The notes beneath the pieces were generated by a model, which made no database searches, had not been told where the DNA came from, and saw only the letters and a program-made list of their open reading frames with translations. Shown piece after piece: positions 8,697-17,220 of a stretch of DNA of 64,000 nucleotides. Made by a program: the position numbers and the translations under genes. The stretch's first letter is position 1; each line of letters starts with the position of its first letter. Source of the stretch: Arcobacter sp. Its GTDB lineage: Bacteria > Campylobacterota > Campylobacteria > Campylobacterales > Arcobacteraceae. The stretch covers positions 1 to 64,000 of the forward strand of contig JAIFNA010000006.1 in the NCBI GenBank assembly GCA_020048055.1. The letters are read 5' to 3'.

Positions 8697-9897
8697 CCCC
8701 TTGCAATTTCTCTTTTAAAATAATCTTACCAGCTTCAACACCGGGTTGGTCATAAGTATTTATCTGGACAAACTTACCAACAACAGAAGTTAAAAGTTGA
8801 TAACTAAACATCAATTTAGCCAAATTATACTCATCAACCTTGTAAATTGTAATAACATCACAAGGTATATCTCTAAATGACTCTATACTTTCAATAGTTG
8901 CATCTGCTTGCTTATTGATAAGCTCTTTAAATGGAATATTATTTACATAATCAAGCTCTTCTATACCAACAAGTGAAACATCTGGGATTTTCACATCATT
9001 TTCAAAATCTTCAATTTTTATAAAGGTTACAGTTTTATCCCTTTTCCCATCAATGATGAGTTGTAAAAAACTATGCTGATCAATTGGTCCTAAAAGTCCA
9101 ATAGGTGTGAGTGCTTGTTTTGTCCCGTTGATATTTTTTTTACCCAAACTTTCACCCCAAAGTTGAATATACCATTTATTAAATCCCTCAAGTAAAGATG
9201 AATATGAAAAAATAACATTTATATTGAAACGATGTTTATTTTCAACCATAAATCTAGCTTTTTGCATAATCTCTTCATAATAGCCATTTTTTGAAAAATA
9301 ACTCTCGCTAACCTCTTTGCAACCACTTAAAATCTCATCAACATCAAGCCCCATAATACAAAGAGGCAAAAGTCCAACTGCACTAAAAACTGAAAATCTT
9401 CCCCCTACATCTTTTGGGATAAAAAATCTTTTCATATCGTGATGAATTGCAAAATCGTTTAATTTGCTATCGTCTTCAGTTATAACAACACAATTTTTAC
9501 TATCAAGTAAAACCTTAGATGAGATATATTTTAAAATACTTATCGTTTCAATAGTTGTTCCAGATTTACTAATAACTATAAAAAGTGCATCATTTAAATC
9601 TATTTTACTGATTTTATAGTACATATCAATTGGATCAGTTGATTCTAAAAAATGGAGTTTTTTACTATTTTCTTTGTGTTGCAAAAATTTATGAATTGCA
9701 TAAGTACCAAGACTACTTCCACCAATTCCTAAAACAACAACGTGTTTTTGTTTCACACCTTTGGCAAACTCTTTTATTTCACTTGTATCTTGGTATATCA
9801 AATTATAGTAACCGATGTACTCTTTTTCTTTTTCGATTTTAGAAAATATCTCATCATTTGACTTTATTTGATAAAAATTTTTTTTGTATTGCATCAC
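8686..9897 (-). CDS. pgi: Glucose-6-phosphate isomerase
   Basis: Interconverts glucose 6-phosphate and fructose 6-phosphate; in an autotroph it supplies hexose for the envelope. The 403 residues are short, as in other Campylobacterota. Two SIS-fold domains are seen, with the phosphate-binding GIGGSSLGTYA near residues 57-67 and SKSGTT for the sugar phosphate. GPIDQHSFLQ near the C-terminal third carries the ring-opening His. It runs into pglB with an overlap, so sugar metabolism and glycosylation share a transcript. Two ATGs in tandem make the start uncertain by one codon. Confidence 0.95.
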   Translation of the reverse strand: MMQYKKNFYQIKSNDEIFSKIEKEKEYIGYYNLIYQDTSEIKEFAKGVKQKHVVVLGIGGSSLGTYAIHKFLQHKENSKKLHFLESTDPIDMYYKISKIDLNDALFIVISKSGTTIETISILKYISSKVLLDSKNCVVITEDDSKLNDFAIHHDMKRFFIPKDVGGRFSVFSAVGLLPLCIMGLDVDEILSGCKEVSESYFSKNGYYEEIMQKARFMVENKHRFNINVIFSYSSLLEGFNKWYIQLWGESLGKKNINGTKQALTPIGLLGPIDQHSFLQLIIDGKRDKTVTFIKIEDFENDVKIPDVSLVGIEELDYVNNIPFKELINKQADATIESIESFRDIPCDVITIYKVDEYNLAKLMFSYQLLTSVVGKFVQINTYDQPGVEAGKIILKEKLQGDGE

Positions 9898-9931
9898 TTA
9901 TTTCCTAGATTGTTTGATTTTGTTTTTACTT

Positions 9932-10891
9932 TTAAATTCGATCAGGTCTTGTATCTTTAAATGCTAAATTTGGAGCATCCCTTAATATATCAAGAACACC
10001 ATCTTCAACCATCAAAGTAGCCATCTTTTCCCCTAAAGTTTCATACTCTTTGATATCTACACTAAGTGTTTTAGAGATGATATTTGTCCCATTTGGATAA
10101 CCAATCATAGTTTGAAGCGTAATAACATCACCATTTATCGTTGCATTACAAGCAACAGGCGCAGAGCAACCAGCACCAATTTTTGCTATAAAATCTCTCT
10201 CAACTTTTGTTGCTATAAAGGTTGGCTCGTGATTTAAACTCATAGCAATTTCTCGAATTTTTGGGTTACCGCAAACTATCTCAATTCCAAGTGCAGCTTG
10301 CCCCATTGGAGGTATCATCATAGATAAAGGTAGTTTCTCAACAAATGGAATATCCTTTAAAAGATCAAGTCTAAAAAGCCCGATGTAAGCTAGGATTATC
10401 CCATCATATTCACCGTCACTTAATTTTCTAAGTCTAGTATTTACATTTCCCCTTAAATCTTTAACAACCAAATCTGGTCTTATTTTTAAAAGTTGCATCC
10501 TTCTTCTTAGGCTTGTAGTCCCTACAACTGCACCTTGTGGAAGTTCTTTTAAATTTTTGTATTTATGAGAAAGGAAAACATCACTTTGATCTTCCCTTTT
10601 TGTTATAGCCACAAGCTCCAAACCTTCAGGGATAAAAGTTGGGACATCTTTTAAACTATGCACTGCGATATCTGCATTTCCAGCTAACATCTCATCTTCA
10701 AGCTCTTTTGTAAAATGCCCTTTCCCACCAATCAATGCTAAAGGCTTATCTAAAACTTTATCACCATTTGAAACGATTAAATTCAATTCAACTTTAATTT
10801 CAGGGTAACTGTTTTCAATCTTCTCTTTAATATTGTAAGCCTGCCAAAGTGCTAAATCACTCCTTCTTGTAGCTATTACGATTTTTTCCAT
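9932..10891 (-). CDS. hemC: Porphobilinogen deaminase (hydroxymethylbilane synthase)
   Basis: Polymerises four porphobilinogen units into hydroxymethylbilane for haem synthesis. The 319 residues contain the catalytic Asp in HSLKDVP (Asp82), the arginine-rich TSLRRRMQL segment, and Cys242 in GAGCSAPVA, which carries the dipyrromethane cofactor. Its ATG overlaps the stop of the upstream Dsb-like gene (TAATG), so the two are translationally coupled. hemD, hemH and hemJ are also in the window but not adjacent. Confidence 0.97.
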   Translation of the reverse strand: MEKIVIATRRSDLALWQAYNIKEKIENSYPEIKVELNLIVSNGDKVLDKPLALIGGKGHFTKELEDEMLAGNADIAVHSLKDVPTFIPEGLELVAITKREDQSDVFLSHKYKNLKELPQGAVVGTTSLRRRMQLLKIRPDLVVKDLRGNVNTRLRKLSDGEYDGIILAYIGLFRLDLLKDIPFVEKLPLSMMIPPMGQAALGIEIVCGNPKIREIAMSLNHEPTFIATKVERDFIAKIGAGCSAPVACNATINGDVITLQTMIGYPNGTNIISKTLSVDIKEYETLGEKMATLMVEDGVLDILRDAPNLAFKDTRPDRI

Positions 10892-11727
10892 TATTTTATC
10901 TTCTCTTTGTATTTATTTCTCATCACATCAACTTCCCCGTCAAAAAATATTGTAGGTGTTCCACTTACAAAAGCCTCATTGGCTAGCTTCATATCATTTG
11001 TCAATCTATTTGCAATATTTGGATTTTGTATCTCAGCCATTGTGATATTTGTTTTAAAAATCTGATTAAAAGTAGCCAAAGCTTTCCCTTCATCTTTTAA
11101 AGCATAAGGATCAAAAAATTTCTCAAAATTGGCTGTATAAAGTTTGTAAGTTACATCTTTAACCCCTTTTTGTTCGCTAACCATAGCAGCTTTTGAAAGT
11201 GCTTTTGCTGTTGGGTGCATCTCCAAAGGAAAAGATACATAATAAAGTGATAAAAGTTTTGGATTTGCTTTTACATCTTTTATAATCAAAGGGACTTCAG
11301 AAGTGCAATTTGGACAAAGTGGATCACTAAAAATTACAATTTTGTGTTTAGCGTTTGCTTCCCCAGCAATTAATCTACTTTTATCATAATACTTAGCCCC
11401 TAAAGTAGGGTGCATATATCTTTTGTAATCAAAACCTGTTAATTTTTTAAGCTCACTCGTTACTTGTGCCCCATTTGAAAAAATAACATCATTTGTATTT
11501 ATATCTTTACCTTGAAAATTTAATGACAACCTAAAAAGATAACCCTTCCAGCCATCACCTAGATTTTTTGTAAATGCTAATTGTAAAGATTTTAATTTTA
11601 CTTGTGGATTTCCACTTATTCTTTGCTTTTCAAATGAAGTGATTTTGTCACTTAAAGCATCGCCGTTTACATTAATGGTTAATAGACTTACTATCGCTAG
11701 TAACTTCAACATCGATAATTTCATCAT
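10891..11727 (-). CDS. Periplasmic thioredoxin-fold disulfide oxidoreductase (Dsb-like)
   Basis: A signal peptide (MMKLSMLKLLAIVSLLTINVN) is followed by a short N-terminal domain and a thioredoxin fold whose active site CPNC lies in the stretch IFSDPLCPNCTSEV. A cis-Pro loop (SGTPTIFFDGE) is near the end. This is a DsbC/DsbG/DsbA-like layout, so it likely makes or repairs disulfides in exported proteins. I place the start at 11727 because AGGAG lies eight bases upstream and the signal peptide follows directly; ATG 11724 is also possible. The start lies inside fxsA, overlapping it by 56 bases. No DsbD partner is visible. Confidence 0.8.
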   Translation of the reverse strand: MMKLSMLKLLAIVSLLTINVNGDALSDKITSFEKQRISGNPQVKLKSLQLAFTKNLGDGWKGYLFRLSLNFQGKDINTNDVIFSNGAQVTSELKKLTGFDYKRYMHPTLGAKYYDKSRLIAGEANAKHKIVIFSDPLCPNCTSEVPLIIKDVKANPKLLSLYYVSFPLEMHPTAKALSKAAMVSEQKGVKDVTYKLYTANFEKFFDPYALKDEGKALATFNQIFKTNITMAEIQNPNIANRLTNDMKLANEAFVSGTPTIFFDGEVDVMRNKYKEKIK

Positions 11728-12160
11728 CGTCATATCTCCTTTTTTTTGTGTAATTAAAATTCGTTTGACTGTTTGTATTCTTGTATTCAAAGTCATCATT
11801 TGTATAAGTTTTTTGATTTTGTGGCACAACTTTAAATTTGAAAATTTTTGTAAGAAGTAGCGTTACGACTCCAAATTGAAGTAAAATTCCAACTATATCT
11901 GTTAAAAATCCAGGCAACACAAGTAAAAAAGCGCCTATCGCTTTTGCTACATTTAGCTTAATAAAATCAGCCTGACTTATCTCACCTTTTGCCAAATCTT
12001 TCATATTTGACATAAGTGAGTATTTGAAGTTTTTAAGTAAAAAAACCCCAACAAAACCTGAAATAATAATCTCCAAAAAAGTATAAAAACCGCCCAAAAA
12101 TGATGCGAAATATACGAAAACCATAATCTCTAAAAATAGATAAACAAACCCATATAGCAC
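11672..12160 (-). CDS. fxsA: FxsA family membrane protein
   Basis: A 162-residue membrane protein. Two hydrophobic hairpins hold the family landmarks: a glycine-rich stretch in the first (EIIISGFVGVFLL) and LLVLPGFLTDIVGILL in the second, followed by a charged cytoplasmic tail. In E. coli FxsA is an inner-membrane protein linked to phage T7 exclusion by F; its normal role is unknown. The acidic tail (YDDDEIIDVEV) overlaps the start of the Dsb-like gene, and hemC follows, so all three probably share one transcript. Confidence 0.85.
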   Translation of the reverse strand: MLYGFVYLFLEIMVFVYFASFLGGFYTFLEIIISGFVGVFLLKNFKYSLMSNMKDLAKGEISQADFIKLNVAKAIGAFLLVLPGFLTDIVGILLQFGVVTLLLTKIFKFKVVPQNQKTYTNDDFEYKNTNSQTNFNYTKKRRYDDDEIIDVEVTSDSKSINH

Positions 12161-12231
12161 TAAAATTCCTTTTTGTTTCTCAGATTAACTGATGATTGTA
12201 GCAAAAATACAATTCATCAATCAAAACCAAC

Positions 12232-13398
12232 TTACTCTTTAATCTTTCCAATCAACTCTTTTGCGTTTTCTAGTGCAACAATTGAGCTATCTTTATCAAA
12301 AGTTAAAGCAACCGCCATCCGTCTTCCTTTATGTGTTTGTGGTTTTCCAAATACTCTAACAAAAGAATTTTTACTAAATAACTCATTTGCTACCTCAATT
12401 TGTGGTGTGAAAGTATCAGTTGAAGATTTATAAGCCGCACTTGCTCCGCAACCATAAGTTATAAAATCAAGTGGCAATCCAAGAACCGCCCTAACATGCA
12501 AAGCAAACTCACTTTGAGATTGTGTTATAAGTGTAACCATCCCTGTGTCGTGTGGACGAGGACTAACTTCACTAAAATAAACATCATCACCTTTTACAAA
12601 AAGTTCAACTCCAAAAAGTCCCCTTCCACCTAAACCATCAGTTATTTTTTTAGCAATTTCAATCGATTTAGCTTTAGCGATTTCACTCATCTCCATCGGT
12701 TGCCACGAAAATATATAGTCACCATCTTTTTGGATATGTCCAATAGGTTCGCAAAAAACAGTTCCAGTTTCATTTCTTACAGTTAAAAGTGTAATCTCAT
12801 AATCAAAAGTGATAAACTCTTCAACAATAAGCTCACTAGCATCTCCCCTTGCCTCTTTTGCCAATTCCCACGATTTTGGTAACTCTTCAAAACTTCTAGC
12901 GATACTTTGTCCATGTCCGCTACTACTCATAACAGGTTTAATCACACAAGGAAATCCCATCTTAGATGCAGCATCTCTAAGTCCCTCAAAGGTTGTTACA
13001 AATTCGTATTTTGAAGCAGGAAGCCCTAACTCTTCACAAGCAAAAACTCTGATATTTTTTCGATTCATTGTTTTATTAACAGCTTCAGCATTTGGTATGA
13101 TATTAAACCCCTCAGCTTCAGCTTCAAAAAGCGCAGCGATACTTATAGCTTCAACTTCAGGAAGGATAAAAGTAGGTTTTTCTCTCCTTATGACATCTAA
13201 AAGTTCATCTTTATTTTTCATATTTATCACATAACTTCTATTTGCAACCAAATGCGCAGGAGCATTAGCGTAGCTATCAACAGCAACTGTCTCAATACCT
13301 AATCTTTGCGCTTCTATAATCACCTCTTTTCCTAATTCCCCGCTTCCAAGAAGCATAATTTTTGTACTATTTGATTTTAATGGAGCTGTAAATTTCAT
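12232..13398 (-). CDS. purT: Formate-dependent phosphoribosylglycinamide formyltransferase
   Basis: An ATP-grasp enzyme that formylates GAR with formate and ATP in purine synthesis, avoiding the folate-dependent PurN route. The 388 residues match the family. Seen: the N-terminal nucleotide fold ([12 protein letters not shown]), the ATP-grasp lysine and glycine loop ([16 protein letters not shown]), metal-binding residues in [20 protein letters not shown] and [12 protein letters not shown]. Use of formate fits with the formate-dehydrogenase-like gene a few kilobases away. It has its own -10-like box upstream and is divergent from hemD. Confidence 0.96.
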   Translation of the reverse strand: MKFTAPLKSNSTKIMLLGSGELGKEVIIEAQRLGIETVAVDSYANAPAHLVANRSYVINMKNKDELLDVIRREKPTFILPEVEAISIAALFEAEAEGFNIIPNAEAVNKTMNRKNIRVFACEELGLPASKYEFVTTFEGLRDAASKMGFPCVIKPVMSSSGHGQSIARSFEELPKSWELAKEARGDASELIVEEFITFDYEITLLTVRNETGTVFCEPIGHIQKDGDYIFSWQPMEMSEIAKAKSIEIAKKITDGLGGRGLFGVELFVKGDDVYFSEVSPRPHDTGMVTLITQSQSEFALHVRAVLGLPLDFITYGCGASAAYKSSTDTFTPQIEVANELFSKNSFVRVFGKPQTHKGRRMAVALTFDKDSSIVALENAKELIGKIKE

Positions 13399-13434
13399 CT
13401 ATTTTCCTTGTTTTATCAATTTCAATTTAAAAAA

Positions 13435-13440
13435 ATTGTA
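13435..13440 (-). promoter_or_regulatory. Candidate -10 box for purT
   Basis: TACAAT on the minus strand about 37 bases before the purT ATG, preceded by a TG-containing T-rich stretch as usual in Campylobacterota. No convincing -35. Confidence 0.4.
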
Positions 13441-13473
13441 CCAAATTTAAACCAAATAAAATTGTAAATCTTA

Positions 13474-13479
13474 TACAAT
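13474..13479 (+). promoter_or_regulatory. Candidate -10 box for hemD
   Basis: TACAAT ends only five bases before the first hemD ATG, so transcription would begin at or near the start codon. Either the mRNA is leaderless or translation starts at a later ATG (13500). Confidence 0.4.
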
Positions 13480-13484
13480 CAACT

Positions 13485-14141
13485 ATGACACATCCTAAAA
13501 TGACAAATACGAACATCTATTTATTGGGGGATACAAAAGTAGTAGGTGCTACAAATCTACAACTTTTTACAATAAACTTCATCTCACAAAATATAGATTT
13601 AAACCAATACGATGCTTTGATATTTACCTCTAAAAATGGCGCTTTTGGAATTGAGTATTCCCTTTTGGACTGGAAAACAAAACCATCATTTGCAATTGCT
13701 CATAAAACAGCAAGTGTTTTAAAAAATATGGGAGCAAATGTAGTTTTTAGTGGGAATCAAAAAAATGGCGATGGCTTTGCCAACGAACTCGTACCTTTGT
13801 TACAGCACAAAAAAGCCCTCTATATAAGAGGTAAAGATGTTGTATCAAACCTTGTTTTGATTTTAAGACAAAACAATATCGACTGCGACGAGCTTATAGT
13901 ATATGAAACAATTTGCATTAAAAATCAAACAAAAAAAGAGCTTCCAAAAAACTCAATTATAATTTTTTCCTCCCCATCAACAATAAAATGCTTTTTAGAA
14001 AATTATTTTTGGGATGATAGCTTTATAGCGGTAACGATTGGCGAAACCACAACAAAATATATCCCTCCATACATAATTCCAATACTTTCAGATGATACTT
14101 CACTTGAAGCTTGTGTCAAAAAAGCTATGGAGATTATCTGA
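13485..14141 (+). CDS. hemD: Uroporphyrinogen-III synthase
   Basis: Closes and inverts ring D of hydroxymethylbilane to give uroporphyrinogen III, the step after HemC. The 218-residue protein has the weakly conserved HemD pattern: YDALIFTSKNGAFGIE near the start, IAHKTASVL, YIRGKDVVSNL, then a C-terminal IIFSSPSTIKCFL and AVTIGETTTKYI. Family sequences are very divergent, so the call rests on these landmarks and length. The ATG at 13500 could be the true start, since the candidate -10 box is almost on top of the first ATG. Its stop overlaps the next gene's ATG (TGATG). Confidence 0.88.
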   Translation: MTHPKMTNTNIYLLGDTKVVGATNLQLFTINFISQNIDLNQYDALIFTSKNGAFGIEYSLLDWKTKPSFAIAHKTASVLKNMGANVVFSGNQKNGDGFANELVPLLQHKKALYIRGKDVVSNLVLILRQNNIDCDELIVYETICIKNQTKKELPKNSIIIFSSPSTIKCFLENYFWDDSFIAVTIGETTTKYIPPYIIPILSDDTSLEACVKKAMEII

Positions 14142-14551
14142 TGGGCTATGTTGGAAAATGTCCATACTGTAAAGATGGCATTGTGAAATATGAAAAAAAA
14201 GTAGTTATGGGGAAAAATACAAAAGTTTACACATGTCAAAATGCCTCTTGGAAAACAGAAGATGGAGAGATGTTTGAACTTACAAAAGGTGCATCTTGCT
14301 CATTTCGTATCTGGGGAAACTCACTTGCAAAATGGGGCAAAAGAGGGATTGGAATAGGTGAGGTTCGTCAACTTTTAGATGGCAAAGAACTTATTGTTCC
14401 CCTTTTTAGTTTTCAAACCAAAAAAGAGTATTTTAAATATCTTGTGTTAGACAAAAATTATGGAGTTTCTGTACTTTGGGAACTTGAAATTTCTGAAAAT
14501 TTGGTACAATCCGCAATAAAAAAAATTAAAAAAAATCCAAATAAGGAATAA
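14141..14551 (+). CDS. Zinc-ribbon protein, topoisomerase C-terminal-like
   Basis: A 136-residue protein opening with CPYC and followed about twenty residues later by a single Cys (TCQN) and then GASCSFRIWG, giving a four-cysteine ribbon like those at the C-terminus of bacterial topoisomerases. The remainder (KRGIGIGEVRQLLDGKE) resembles the topoisomerase-tail repeat that follows such ribbons. A nucleic-acid-binding role is inferred. It is coupled to hemD by a one-base overlap and ends one base before thyX. The last codons sit in two runs of eight A, a possible slippage site. Function unknown. Confidence 0.6.
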   Translation: MGYVGKCPYCKDGIVKYEKKVVMGKNTKVYTCQNASWKTEDGEMFELTKGASCSFRIWGNSLAKWGKRGIGIGEVRQLLDGKELIVPLFSFQTKKEYFKYLVLDKNYGVSVLWELEISENLVQSAIKKIKKNPNKE

Positions 14552-14552
14552 A

Positions 14553-15179
14553 ATGAAAGTAGAATTATTACAACACACCAGTCTAACTGTATGCGCAAAA
14601 GCGATAAGAACTTGTTGGGATAGTCACGACAAAAGTGACTGCGGTGGTGAAAAAGACTTAGAGCTAATAGATAGAGTAGGCAACAAACACAAACACGCCT
14701 CAACACTCGAACACTTAAGCTACACATTTTATATAAGTGGAGTTAGTCGTGCTTTGCTTCAAGAATTGGCACGACACAGAATAGCTAGTTTATCTGTTAA
14801 ATCTACAAGATATACACTTAAAGAGTTAAAAGATGAAAAAGCATTTAATACAACTTTAAATGTAAGGGTAGATTTTGAAAGGGCTGCAAAATATATAGTG
14901 TTGACAAAAGTTGATAGTGTCGATAGGGCTTCAATAAATGCCTTAGAGAATTTAAGACTTATCTTGATTGATGGTATAGCAAACGATAAAGCTAAATATT
15001 GTTTACCTGAAAGCTATAAGACTGAACTAACTTGGAGCATAAACGCTAGAAGTTTACAAAACTTTTTGAGTCTTAGAACTTCAAAATCAGCACTTTGGGA
15101 GATAAGAGATTTAGCAAATATGGTATTTGATAATCTTCCAAGTGAGCATAAATATTTGTTTTCCGATAGCTTAGAATAA
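14553..15179 (+). CDS. thyX: Flavin-dependent thymidylate synthase
   Basis: Makes dTMP from dUMP using methylene-tetrahydrofolate, FAD and NAD(P)H. The ThyX motif RHRxxSxxxxSxRY is intact at residues 74-87 (RHRIASLSVKSTRY). The C-terminal part carries the dUMP-contacting SLRTSKSALWEIRDLA. At 208 residues it is the usual length in Helicobacter and its relatives. ATG follows AAGGA. It closes the hemD - zinc ribbon - thyX transcript; an imperfect hairpin follows. Confidence 0.96.
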   Translation: MKVELLQHTSLTVCAKAIRTCWDSHDKSDCGGEKDLELIDRVGNKHKHASTLEHLSYTFYISGVSRALLQELARHRIASLSVKSTRYTLKELKDEKAFNTTLNVRVDFERAAKYIVLTKVDSVDRASINALENLRLILIDGIANDKAKYCLPESYKTELTWSINARSLQNFLSLRTSKSALWEIRDLANMVFDNLPSEHKYLFSDSLE

Positions 15180-15217
15180 TTATTTTAGGGGGATTTTCAA
15201 AACCCAAAATTATCTTA

Positions 15218-15247
15218 AAAGATGGTTTGTTTTGTTAACCCATCTTT
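15218..15247. terminator. Possible hairpin terminator after thyX
   Basis: AAAGATGG and CCATCTTT pair across a 14-base loop about 38 bases after the thyX stop. There is no strong T run on the plus strand, so termination is uncertain. Confidence 0.35.
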
Positions 15248-15397
15248 AAAACCTATACAATTACGCACCAAATCTACCAAGAAAGTTCCATCTCTGTAAT
15301 ATTTACAAAATTTAATATACCTTTAAGGTTATCGTCTGTAACATTGTCATACAACATTGTGCTAGGTGGGTTTTGTGCATCCTAGAGTCCACAATTG

Positions 15398-15415
15398 TTA
15401 AATTTCGAAATTTAA
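15398..15415. promoter_or_regulatory. Perfect 18-bp palindrome upstream of the porin gene
   Basis: TTAAATTTCGAAATTTAA reads the same on both strands and ends 14 bases before the porin ATG, next to the ribosome-binding site. It could be an operator or an mRNA hairpin over the Shine-Dalgarno. A short CTAGG/CCTAG inverted repeat and two copies of ACATTGT (15341, 15354) lie just upstream. Confidence 0.45.
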
Positions 15416-15429
15416 AACAAGGAACAAAA

Positions 15430-16671
15430 ATGACAAAAATGATTAAAATGAGTTTAATGGCTGCTGTTGCAGTTGCTGGAACAACTGCTTCTGCTCAAAG
15501 TTTAGAAGATGCAATTAAAAATGTAGATGTATCTGGATATGTTGATTACAGATTAGAAAACAAATCAGTAGAGGGTTCTGATGCTAAATCATTTAATGTA
15601 AATGAATATGCAGTTAATGTAACTCTTACATCAAAAGTAAATGACATAGTTAAAGCAACAGTTGCTGTTGGTTTTGATGAGAAAACAACAGACAATGGTA
15701 CAGCTGGTGATGAAATAGTACTTACTGCATCTCAAGATGCTGATCCGTCGATGAATGTATCAAATGCATACTTTACATTTAATCTTGGTGGAACAACTGT
15801 AATGGCTGGTAAACAAGCTATCCCTTCAGCATTTGTTGATAAAGTTGACACTGCAAAAACTGGTACAGGTATCGTTGCTTTACATAAAGTAAATGATGCA
15901 CTTACACTTGCTGGTGCACATTTTATGAATAACAATATTGCAACAACTGATGCTGTAACAACAACAGGTGGTGTATACGGTTTAAAAATTGTTGACGCAG
16001 AAGATACTAAAACTACTGAATTAATAGCTATGGGTAAAATTGAGATGGTTAATTATGCAGTCCATTACAATATGACAGATATTTCTGGATTAGCTGGCGG
16101 AACAGAAGCTAATCACTTATTCGTTAAAGTTGGAGCTGCTGTAGCTGGTGTAAATCTTGAACTGAAACACGCAACAGCTTCTGCTGATACTAATGTAGCT
16201 GCTACAACTTTTGCTGATTCATCTGTAACTCAATTAAAAGCATCAACTAAAGTTTCAGATGTAACTTTAAGTGCTGCTTATGCTACTGCTGATAAAGAAA
16301 AAGGCTCAGATGATTATAGTTCTGATGTTGCGCTAGACGGTGACAATGATGCTGAAGTACACTTAAAAGTATGGCAATTATCAACAGTATCTATCACTAA
16401 TAAAGGTAATGCAATGATGATTGGTGCTGCTATGCCAGTTATGGATAACTTAACTGCATCTTTAACTTATGCATCTGCTACTAATGATGCAACTACTGCT
16501 GTTGGTGCAACAGATACAGATTATAAAGAAATCTTAGCTCAATTAACGTACAAAATGAGCAAAAACTTCACAGTACATGGTAGATATTCTACAATGAATA
16601 CTGACACAAATAAAGTAAATGGATCAACAGATTCTGATTACTCAAGACTTTCTGTTAAATATACATTCTAA
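15430..16671 (+). CDS. Outer-membrane porin
   Basis: A 413-residue exported beta-barrel. The signal peptide (MTKMIKMSLMAAVAVAGTTASA) ends in an Ala-x-Ala site; the mature chain starts QSLEDAIKNVDVSGYVDYR, a typical Campylobacterota porin opening, and ends with an aromatic residue (SVKYTF), the assembly signal for barrel proteins. Alternating polar/hydrophobic strands rich in Thr, Ala and Asp run throughout and cysteine is absent. I chose the ATG at 15430 because AAGGA lies six bases upstream and the signal peptide begins there. It has a long leader and ends at a strong terminator, so it is likely a highly expressed single gene. Substrate is unknown. Confidence 0.88.
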   Translation: MTKMIKMSLMAAVAVAGTTASAQSLEDAIKNVDVSGYVDYRLENKSVEGSDAKSFNVNEYAVNVTLTSKVNDIVKATVAVGFDEKTTDNGTAGDEIVLTASQDADPSMNVSNAYFTFNLGGTTVMAGKQAIPSAFVDKVDTAKTGTGIVALHKVNDALTLAGAHFMNNNIATTDAVTTTGGVYGLKIVDAEDTKTTELIAMGKIEMVNYAVHYNMTDISGLAGGTEANHLFVKVGAAVAGVNLELKHATASADTNVAATTFADSSVTQLKASTKVSDVTLSAAYATADKEKGSDDYSSDVALDGDNDAEVHLKVWQLSTVSITNKGNAMMIGAAMPVMDNLTASLTYASATNDATTAVGATDTDYKEILAQLTYKMSKNFTVHGRYSTMNTDTNKVNGSTDSDYSRLSVKYTF

Positions 16672-16698
16672 TAAGAATTTATTTAAAAGTTTTCTTTC

Positions 16699-16727
16699 AA
16701 GGTTGGGCTTTTGCTCAACCTTTTTTT
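16699..16727 (+). terminator. Rho-independent terminator of the porin gene (copy 1 of 3)
   Basis: AAGGTTGGGC and GCTCAACCTT pair across TTTT, followed by seven T. Nearly the same hairpin occurs at 17100 and 18104. Confidence 0.95.
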
Positions 16728-16752
16728 GTGCCCAATTTTTAACATTTTTTGA

Positions 16753-16758
16753 TACAAT
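16753..16758 (+). promoter_or_regulatory. -10 box of the small membrane-protein pair
   Basis: TACAAT in a T-rich context, 17 bases before the ATT start. The surrounding 28 bases match those at 17169-17196, before the DUF4160 gene, in 24 positions. Confidence 0.55.
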
Positions 16759-16775
16759 TTTTCTAGGAGTATTTT

Positions 16776-17006
16776 ATTGGTAAAATTGATGAAAGAAAAG
16801 AATTAATAGGTGCTTTAAAAGTTTACTTAGGTTTTATATTAGCTATCATAATAGCAGTTGGAACAGGCACAATATCTTTATTTCAAAATAATAATATTGG
16901 ATTATTGTTTTATTTAGGCATTGGATTACTTTTTGTACTTTTTGGTGTTTTTTATGTAGTTGCATATAAAATGCACAAAATTATAACTGAATTAAAGGAT
17001 ATATAA
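16776..17006 (+). CDS. Small two-helix membrane protein with an ATT start
   Basis: 76 residues: a charged N-terminus (IGKIDERKELIGALK), two hydrophobic helices separated by a short polar loop (QNNN), and a Lys-rich C-terminus ending KIITELKDI. Small proteins of this plan (charged 'KIDE...' head, two helices) are common and uncharacterised in Campylobacterota. AGGAG lies six bases before an in-frame ATT; a TAG closes the frame just upstream. No ATG, GTG or TTG start exists in this frame before the first helix. The TTG one base later is out of frame and stops after nine codons. The stop overlaps the ATG of the next small gene (TAATG). Function unknown. Confidence 0.65.
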   Translation: MGKIDERKELIGALKVYLGFILAIIIAVGTGTISLFQNNNIGLLFYLGIGLLFVLFGVFYVVAYKMHKIITELKDI

Positions 17007-17095
17007 TGTTAGCAACAATTTTAATGATTTTGGTTACTGTAGCTTTTGCAGCTACACTTATCGCAACTACAAAAATAATGATTTCTGATAAATAA
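17006..17095 (+). CDS. 29-residue single-helix membrane peptide
   Basis: Starts on an ATG overlapping the preceding stop (TAATG), so it should be translationally coupled. Almost the whole chain is one hydrophobic helix (MLATILMILVTVAFAATLIA) with a short polar tail (TKIMISDK). It ends five bases before terminator copy 2. A membrane peptide partner of the 76-residue protein is likely; holin-like, toxin-like or subunit roles are all possible and none is shown. Confidence 0.55.
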   Translation: MLATILMILVTVAFAATLIATTKIMISDK

Positions 17096-17099
17096 AGAC

Positions 17100-17128
17100 A
17101 AGGTTGGGCTTTGACTCAACCTTTTTTT
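17100..17128 (+). terminator. Rho-independent terminator of the small membrane-protein pair (copy 2 of 3)
   Basis: AAGGTTGGG pairs with CTCAACCTT, followed by seven T. It differs from copy 1 only in the loop. Confidence 0.93.
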
Positions 17129-17185
17129 ATCCCCGTACTTGCGAACTTTAGCCATGCTGTTGCGAAGCTTTTTAATATTTTTAGA

Positions 17186-17191
17186 TATAAT
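17186..17191 (+). promoter_or_regulatory. -10 box of the DUF4160/DUF2442 unit
   Basis: A consensus TATAAT thirty bases before the DUF4160 start, in a T-rich context very similar to that before the preceding unit. Confidence 0.55.
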
Positions 17192-17220
17192 TTTCCACAA
17201 CTAAAATTTAAGGTTTTATT

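Noticed and set aside
15218-15247. A small RNA gene between thyX and the porin
   Set aside because: Only one weak hairpin and no clear promoter; a terminator or leader element is enough to explain it.
17130-17172. Two TTGCGAA copies as an attachment site or cassette end
   Set aside because: They are short direct copies with no pairing arms or core site, and no integrase lies nearby.
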